From Gyromitra esculenta (lineage: Eukaryota; Ascomycota; Pezizomycetes; Pezizales; Discinaceae): a stretch of DNA of 64,000 nt. The translations under genes and the position numbers were made by a program. Below the pieces are notes generated by a model, which had not been told where the DNA came from, searched no databases, and saw only the letters and a list, made by a program, of their open reading frames with translations. The stretch covers positions 1,240,001 through 1,304,000 of the forward strand of contig JBCAML010000003.1 of NCBI GenBank assembly GCA_038503075.1, written 5' to 3'. Of the stretch, positions 57,187-64,000 are shown piece after piece. Position 1 is the first letter of the stretch, and every line of letters begins with the position of its first letter.

Positions 57187-58797
57187 CTACCTTCCCATCC
57201 GCAATACAAACCCTGCTCCAACCTCCTCCTCATCTCGCCCTCCAAACAGTCCCCCAAAATCACCCTGAAGCGCTGGCGCGTCGCCTCTCACTGGCGCACT
57301 AGGGCTCATGTGGCGTCTCCGCTTCTCTTGTCCTGCTTTTGATGGGAAGGTAGGGAACATTTCTGCACTCTTTGGTTTCGGGTCTTCTTTGAAGTAGGGG
57401 TGGCGCAGCACTTCGTCGGCTGTGATACGTTGTGCTGGGTCAAGGGCAAGAAGACGGGTGAGGAGGTCGACGCCGGAGGATGTGAGGAGGGGGAAGCGAG
57501 TGCGGAGGTGGGAACCGATACTGGATTACGTTAGTATGGAGGAGGGAGAGGGGATGGTGGAGTACGGACGTTAATTTGTTTTTAGGGAAGTTTAGGGCTT
57601 TCGCGTTGGGGAGTTTACGGAAGCCGGGCCAATTCTCTTCTGTCGGTATTCCGCAGAGTTCGAATATCTTCAGGAGTTAGAATGCACTGGTTAGTTAAGG
57701 CAATTTGTGAGAGAGGTGAAGATGTGATAGACAAACTTTGGATAATTGATCTACTTCGTTTTTCCCCTGCATCAATGGCTCCTTTAGAAGAAGCTCCCCG
57801 AATATACACCCAATACTCCACATATCCACCTCCGTCCCATACTCTTTTGCTCCTAGTAGAAGCTCTGGAGAACGATACCACAACGTCACAACAAGCTGTG
57901 TAAGCGGGGGCGTAGGCTCCCCTAGATACCTCGCAAGTCCAAAATCCGCGACCTTGATCTGCCCTCGATTATTCATGAGCAGATTCGACGTCTTGAGATC
58001 TCTGTGGACGATCCATTGCGAATGCATAAGTGCAGTAGCGGAGACGAGTTGTAGCATGAGGGTTTTAACCTCCGACTGGAGAAACGGCTCCTGCATGTCC
58101 TCTGACAAGATCTTGAGGTCGTGCTCGATGAAATCCATGACTATGAACACGCTATCCATGAACAATGAGAAATTCTTCTACCCGAGAACCGTCCACAAAG
58201 ACGGACAGAAGAAAAAGAGGAATGGAAGAGAGGGGGGATCACATACTCCTTTAGCGTATCCCCCATGACAATCTCCCGAATGTTGACAACATTCGGGTGC
58301 TTGCTCGCCATCAACGTCTGTATCTCTCTCAAGCTAGTAATTGGGAACCCGTCCGTTTCCCGCTCGAGCTTCAGCTTCTTCAGCGCGACCACTTCTCCCG
58401 TCTCTCTATCCCTTGCTCGCGACACCACACCGTATGACCCTTCTTCGATCCTGTTGAGCGGTTCGTAGCGGTCGACGTGCGCGCAGGGCACAATCTCCGG
58501 AGGGATGTATCGCAGGAGCTTCAATGGTGCGTTTGAATCTTGCTGTACCTGGGGCGGGGTCGCATCGCCGTCAAGTCGTCGCCGTTTGGTGGGGGGCTGT
58601 TCGCCATTGACTGCGATACCAACTGCTGGTTCCTGGCGGGCGGCGGCGGCGGCTGCTTCTTGTTCGACTTTGAGGCGTTCTCGTTCAGCCTTAACCTTTT
58701 TACGAGCTTCTTTCTCGGCTTTGCGGCGGGCTTCTTCGGCGGCGTCGTCCTCGCCGTCCTCCCAGCGCGACTTGCCCTTGGTGCCCTTGGTGCCCAT
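57187..58797 (-). CDS. CDK11/PITSLRE-type cyclin-dependent kinase (Ppk23-like)
   Basis: Ser/Thr kinase of the CDK11 group, linked to transcription and RNA processing in other eukaryotes. Exons 58247..58797, 57737..58151, 57570..57667 and 57187..57520 give 465 residues. The signature [19 protein letters not shown] replaces the PSTAIRE helix. Glycine loop IEEGSYGVV, Lys in VALKKLKLE, catalytic HRDLKTSN, metal-binding VADFGLA and activation segment [12 protein letters not shown] are all present, so it should be active. The splices restore [38 protein letters not shown] and [14 protein letters not shown]. The N-terminal 90 residues are a highly charged Arg/Glu/Lys helix followed by KRRRLDGD, a likely nuclear signal. 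The C-terminal tail is Gly/Arg-rich. A telomere-like box lies about 210 bp upstream. Confidence 0.92.
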
Positions 58798-59008
58798 GGT
58801 GGTGGTGGTGAGTAGGAGGTAGATGTCGGGGTCGTGAAGCTCGCGACTGGTATCTTATATCTGACAATCAACAACAACGCGTCGTTCCGGAATTCGGGTC
58901 GCGGAAGATATTAATAACGGGATACCGTGTGAATTCACAGGTTTCCAGAATTGGTGGTCGCGATTCTCGAGATCTCGGGCAGCTACATCTTAAAGATGGA
59001 CGGGAGCT

Positions 59009-59020
59009 CTAGGGTTAGGG
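59009..59020. promoter_or_regulatory. Telomere-like box CTAGGGTTAGGG
   Basis: Two TTAGGG-type units about 210 bp upstream of the CDK11-like start codon. Confidence 0.4.
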
Positions 59021-60866
59021 CTCGTGGAGTATCGCCTTATCAGTGACCATCCAACTTTGGACAGAACTTCGACCGACAGTATGCATGGGATCTACGGTAG
59101 AGCACTAAATATCGCTTTCCCTAAACTATATTTACTTGCGTATAAGGTCTAATACCGCACCTATTATCCTACGAATAGGAATAATAAACACGGTCAGGTA
59201 GACAGTTTTCAATTAAACTTCACAGACCCCTCTAAGCTACTCCAATTGAAACATCGAGAATCGCTTCCTGAGCTGAAATTTAATCGGCCAACATAATTCT
59301 ACATGTAGTTACTGATCTTGTCTAGCCTGGCTGTGTTCATCACTGACAAGATAATCCAACAGTATAAGTTGATTAAATAAACGCTAGCTATTCCCAGCAA
59401 TCTCATTATAACCTACAATCCTGAATTAGTTGTCCTGTCTAGTTGAAAAATTGTTCAGTGCCTCATTTTTTCACCCCAAGCCACGATACGAAGGCGTAGA
59501 AAGGTGTTCAATACGGGAGGCTAAACCGTATTTGTGCATGGCTGTGGATATCAATCAGCCTTGAGCCATGTATACATGTAGTTAACCAGGTAGATCTTAA
59601 ACTACATGCTTTAGTTTTAGGTTAAACCCTCATCTCGAATAAATGCTGGGCGAGCACATACTATTCGGGTTTAGGGCACTATGCGATATTGGGCCATAAA
59701 AGACATATGCTGATTAACCCGTTAGTGGCGCCTCTGTCTTAAGAATGGCAGCTACTTCTCTAAATCTAATATGTTCGTGGAAACATTTAAGAGGCGGAAA
59801 ACGAGAAAGAGAGTTTTTTGATATCGTTGTAAGATGACGTGTAATTCATAAGGTATGACCTTTACCTGTTAGTAATGTTCGTTAGATGCTCATGTGGAGT
59901 AGTGGAAGAGGTGTAAAATCTATTCCCGAAATCGCTTAATACTAGGTATAAATAACATCATTCATTAGCGATCAACCATTTTAAGGGTAATAACTTGAGT
60001 TTCATCATTGAGAACAATATCCCATGAGCTTGCTAAGCACGAGTAGCGATAATAGTTGAGAACAATCTGCCTGGGTTATGCTCAGACTTGAATACGAATA
60101 ATTGTGTCCACTGCTGTGGGGCCGAATCCATTCCAGGGAAGGGGGCTGGAGAAAAGTTCGACATCAGAATCGCCAGTTAGATCAATTAATTTAATGCCAG
60201 CCAGTTTTTCACTCCATCAACCATCACCCTCACTTCCTCTGCGAACCGTTTGCCAACAGCAGGTAACCTAGTGAGGTAATTGTCTTAGGTAGGATCACCG
60301 ATTTCCATGCAGTAGTAGCAGCTTTTGAGGACACCAGAAGAGCTCCAGCAGTCATGAATTCAATATACATACCTTTCCCTGTCAAGCAGAACATCTAGTC
60401 AACGCATGCGCCGATCGGTATCATCTAGTCTATAAATTAGAATAATTCTGTACCAAATTTCTCTCTTGTGGGAGTTGAATAGATCTAGTCTCTATGTAAT
60501 ATTCAACTGTGGTGGTAACTTTTTAGCAGACGGAACCACTTCCAAAGTTCCTGTCATAGTTGTTAGCAAGCGTTTAACTATTACGAGAGATATAAACTTC
60601 CACTCCGTTTTCGCGGTGCACAGCCTTTGATATTTCCAAGAGTTGGCAAGCCTCTCTCTTCTTTGGTGCATGAAAGAAGAGTGCTATGTAATCTTGAAAT
60701 AAGTTGCCTATGATACAGTGCCTTACATCTGCTCTCAATACCAACGTAGTCACGTTTTTGAACAATAGGAGTCGAACAACGTGGCCATGTGTCTTAGTGG
60801 TGTCGATATATTTGGCAACCGAAAGCAAGCCAATATCCATTCGCTGAATACTTCCTCATGATTCTC

Positions 60867-60924
60867 CTTTGAAAAGCTAGATAGATAGATAGATTTTTCA
60901 TTCACGCATCCCCTTTGAAAAGCT
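60867..60924. repeat. GATA microsatellite between two 14-bp direct repeats
   Basis: CCTTTGAAAAGCTA occurs on both sides of a short segment that carries about four GATA units. It looks like a small local duplication. Confidence 0.6.
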
Positions 60925-62403
60925 AATTCCATGTCAGTGGTTCGGTTTTGCCGATAAATACTGCAACACGCTGCATCAAGGCTTTTCCGAAACTCATGAG
61001 AGATTCAAATAAATTTAATGTGTAAGTATGTGAACTGGGGATTGTTGTAATGTCTCTTCTCAGATAGTAATAGCCAGGTTTACCTAATAACAGTCGCCAA
61101 TTTTTACTCTCGTTAACATCAGGATATCCATAAATCTTGCTTCGAGCGGCTTTTCTAAAAGGTAGAACTGTCCGCAGTCCAGCTCAAATATCACCTAAAA
61201 GCACGCCGTTAGATCTAGAGTACTGCCATTATATTAGGTGTGGGGAATACAAGTTGATTGAAACTATATATATCTCAGCAACGACCCAACTGAGATGGTA
61301 GTTCAAGTGCCAATAAATATAATCCTTAATAGGTTTTCTCAAAACCGCATCCGCTGCATTAACATTAAAGGAGGGATTAGAGTTTTGCGGGAGTAATGCA
61401 CTTGCTTGCTAGGAGAGGATTGAAATAACGTTAGTAAGCTTCCGCTCAGAGCCACGAACCGGGATAACACGATAAACCCTCAGATATTTGCTAGCCAATA
61501 GCCACTCCCACTCCTTCTCCCACAGTTTTTCATCAACCAATGCTTTTTTGTATCCCCATGAATGTTTTCGTCAAACGTTACTCCGCCTAAATGACACTCC
61601 TCAGAATCTCTTCTTTTTCTTTTTCACGTTCGCTGCAAGAAAAATGCGTGGTTTCTCAGCAGTGGAGTCCTGGTTAGATGGCTGAAACTCTGAAATGCCC
61701 TAAGTGCTCAAACAGAAGACTACCTCCGTGTTGCGATCAAAAGGAGTAACTTGTCTAGTCTTGGTTAACACACATACGCGCATCCTGATGCAACAATGAC
61801 TGAAGATAGATGCAACTTCGACAAAACTATATCATTAAAATCGTAACGTCTGAATGAAATTTCTGTAGCAGACAATGTACAGTGGCTTGAAACCACTTGC
61901 GGTAGTTTATCACCAAGAGGCCGATGAATGATGGCTAGTTTTTTCTCGGGTTTCGGACCTTCAATGAAAAAGGTTAGTAAAGAGGTTCATGAAAAGAATA
62001 CACAGTTTTTTGAACGCCGTTTATCTCGGTGGTGATAAAATGTCTGCTACTGTTAATAACAAACTCGAATGACCAGAACGCGGTATTCCCCATTCGAAAC
62101 ATGTATTCCCGGGCATAGATGGAGTATACGAAAGCCTGTAAAACCAGAATTAATTACAGCTATGGTGTTTTTCAATGTTAGTTCTCGTAGCTATCCAATA
62201 GTGGATTTGGAAGGGTTGTTGGTTGGTTTGTTGGTTGGTGGGGCAGAATTAAGAGCACGGTCCAACATATGCGGGCAGACAGGGTTTACTAGTACGCTCG
62301 ACGTCAGAAACTTCGCGACACAACCCCCACCAACGCGTCTTCCCGGGGTTCCTCTATACTAATTCTAGATCCACCGTAGAATTAGCATTGATACTCCAGA
62401 ATT

Positions 62404-63922
62404 ATGAAGCCCCGTCTATTGACGCAATTGCGATTACTTTCAGGTTTCCATTGGCGGCCTAGTACACAGCTATGTGCGCGAGCTTGCTACAGCGCTACGA
62501 GCTATTCAACTCCACTAGCGAAACATCTGGCTGAAGCAATTAAGGTCAATTGCTCAAACTATTATCTGTCTTTTCTTATTACTAATAAACATAATAGACC
62601 AATGGCCCAATCTCGCTCGCAGTCTACATGCGCCAATGTCTGACTTCTTCCTCAGGCGGATACTACACTGCTGAACGCACCGAAGGCCGTGATCCCTTTG
62701 GACGGCGCGGGGACTTCATCACCTCTCCCGAAATCTCCCAGATGTTCGGGGAGATGATTGGGATCTGGATACTTGCAGAGTGGATGGCACAAGGACGAAA
62801 GAAGGACGGTGTGCAGCTGGTCGAGTTAGGGCCCGGGAGAGGAACATTGATGGATGATATTCTCCGCGTATGTCCACCTACGTAATTCACCCTCTCCCCC
62901 AAGGGGAAGACGGCACCGAGCTAACAGAGTCATAGACTTTGAACAACTTCAAACAACTCTACTCCGCAATAGAAACAGTATACCTAATCGAAGCCTCACC
63001 CTCCTTACGCGAGACACAGAGAAAATTACTCTGCGGTCCCGACTCCACCTTCACCCCCGTCGAAAACGGCGAGAAATGCATCAGCAAATACAATCACCCA
63101 ATAATCTGGTACGAGGACCTCCGCTTCGTACCCTCCTCGAAAGCTACAACCCCCTTCATCCTCGCCCACGAGTTCTTCGATGCCCTCCCAATCCACGCAT
63201 TCACCTCCACCGCCTCCGGCTGGCGGGAACTCCTCGTGTCCCACAACCCCCGCAAAACCACACACCTTGACCTCAGAACCCCACGTTCCCAGGTCATGGG
63301 CGGCGCACCGGTACCCGAGTTCAGCTTAACACAAGCAACAGCGCCAACGCCCTATTCCACGATTCTCCCCGAACTATCAGAGCGGTATAAAGCGCTGAAG
63401 AAGCATCTAGACTCCACGATCGAGGTATCGCCAGAGTCGCTCACGCTAATGGAGGACATTGCGAAGCGGATTGGAGAATCTCGTTCTGGGGCTGCGTTGA
63501 TCATTGATTATGGTCCTGCGGCTACTATCCCGGTTAACTCGCTGCGCGGGATTAAGTCTCATCGAACTGTGTCGCCGTTTATGGACCCTGGAGAAGTCGA
63601 TATTTCGGCTGATGTGGACTTTGTTGCGTTGGCTGAGAGAGCGCTGCAGGCTAGCGATGCTGTGGAGGTGCATGGACCTGTGGAGCAAGGTGCATTTTTG
63701 AGCATGTTAGGGATGGAGGCGAGGTTGGGGGTGCTGATGAAGGGACTGGAAAGTACGGGAGTGGAAGGGGAGAACAAAAGGAAGGGATTGGAGAGTGGGT
63801 ACAGGCGGTTGGTGGAGAGAAGTGGGGGGGCTATGGGAAAGGTTTACAAGGCGATGGCTGTGGTGCCAGAGAGGGGAGGGGTGAGGCCTATTGGATTTGG
63901 GGGTGAAGTGGTGGAGGGGTAG
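62404..63922 (+). CDS. NDUFAF7: MidA/NDUFAF7-like mitochondrial SAM-dependent methyltransferase
   Basis: In animals this enzyme dimethylates an arginine of the complex I subunit NDUFS2 and is needed for complex I assembly; the same role here is inferred from family. Exons 62404..62544, 62598..62867 and 62936..63922 give 465 residues. The N-terminus [20 protein letters not shown] is basic and hydrophobic, as in a mitochondrial presequence. Blocks: [55 protein letters not shown], the SAM site [45 protein letters not shown] and ALIIDYG, with GPVEQGAFL near the C-terminus. Introns are 53 and 68 nt; the first has a weak GTCAAT donor. The gene is complete within the window. Confidence 0.93.
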
Positions 63923-64000
63923 GCTTGGGAAGGAGATGTAGATAGATGTAGATATAGTATATACAATCACTCATGGATGCGAATGAGTTCGAAACAGATG

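Larger units (their letters stand above)
58798..62403. other. Gene-free spacer of 3.6 kb
   Basis: Starts with the kinase promoter (telomere-like box at 59009-59020). TACATGTA occurs at 59300-59307 and 59573-59580. A GATA microsatellite lies at 60877-60894. No convincing gene is seen; frames at 60574-60932 (-) and 62069-62362 (+) have no family features. The last 300 bp should hold the promoter of the methyltransferase gene. Confidence 0.45.

Noticed and set aside
62069..62362. 97-residue frame upstream of the methyltransferase gene
   Set aside because: It occupies the promoter region, has no family features and stops shortly before the true start.

Overview
This window is nuclear DNA of a filamentous ascomycete fungus (Pezizomycotina). 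Genes carry many short spliceosomal introns (about 40-127 nt, mostly 50-80, with GT...AG ends and CTRAY-type branch points). The gene set is typical of moulds: Sip5, Atg15, an AA9 polysaccharide monooxygenase, Hri1, a CDK11-type kinase and a peroxisomal-type thiolase. There are no operons, tRNA or rRNA genes, or CRISPR arrays that I could see. I cannot name the species; the many introns and the large repeat-bearing spacers are only weak hints.

Layout. 0.6-2.9 kb: a small conserved protein and an unrecognised acidic protein. 4.7-7.2 kb (+): SIP5. 9.3-11.7 kb (-): a UFD1-domain/zinc-finger protein. 13.4-14.8 kb (-): DAHP synthase. 15-20 kb: gene-poor, with an ankyrin relic, a kinase relic and a TIR element. 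20.0-22.9 kb (-): acetyl-CoA acyltransferase and a conserved nuclear-like protein. 25.1 kb: a hAT-type MITE. 26.0-26.9 kb (-): an AA9 LPMO. 27-35.6 kb: a long stretch without a recognisable gene. 35.6-38.3 kb (+): an F-box-like/Cys-rich protein and a small membrane protein. 38.7-41.8 kb: a foldback element, a short hypothetical gene, a dispersed repeat and an ankyrin relic. 42.3-50.2 kb: a VPS9-domain GEF (-), ATG15 (+) and an aldo-keto reductase (-). 51.5-58.8 kb, the densest part: HRI1 (-), an APC permease (+), an unknown protein (-) and a CDK11-like kinase (-). 59-62.4 kb: empty spacer. 62.4-63.9 kb (+): an NDUFAF7/MidA-like methyltransferase.

The genes are ordinary single-copy housekeeping or secretion genes and do not form one pathway or a biosynthetic cluster. 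Two (the VPS9 GEF and Atg15) both belong to endosome/vacuole traffic and lie as divergent neighbours. HRI1 and the permease share a 450-bp divergent promoter. Exon-intron structures below were worked out by hand from splice signals, reading frame and remembered family motifs; no alignment was run.

The most interesting material is (i) a 14-exon permease gene with an inferred 7-nt micro-exon, (ii) four kinds of small non-autonomous repeat, two with exact 8-bp target duplications, (iii) a palindrome TACATGTA that recurs only between genes, and (iv) introns that are multiples of three and stop-free and so easily mis-annotated as coding. I did not find a convincing new multi-gene system.
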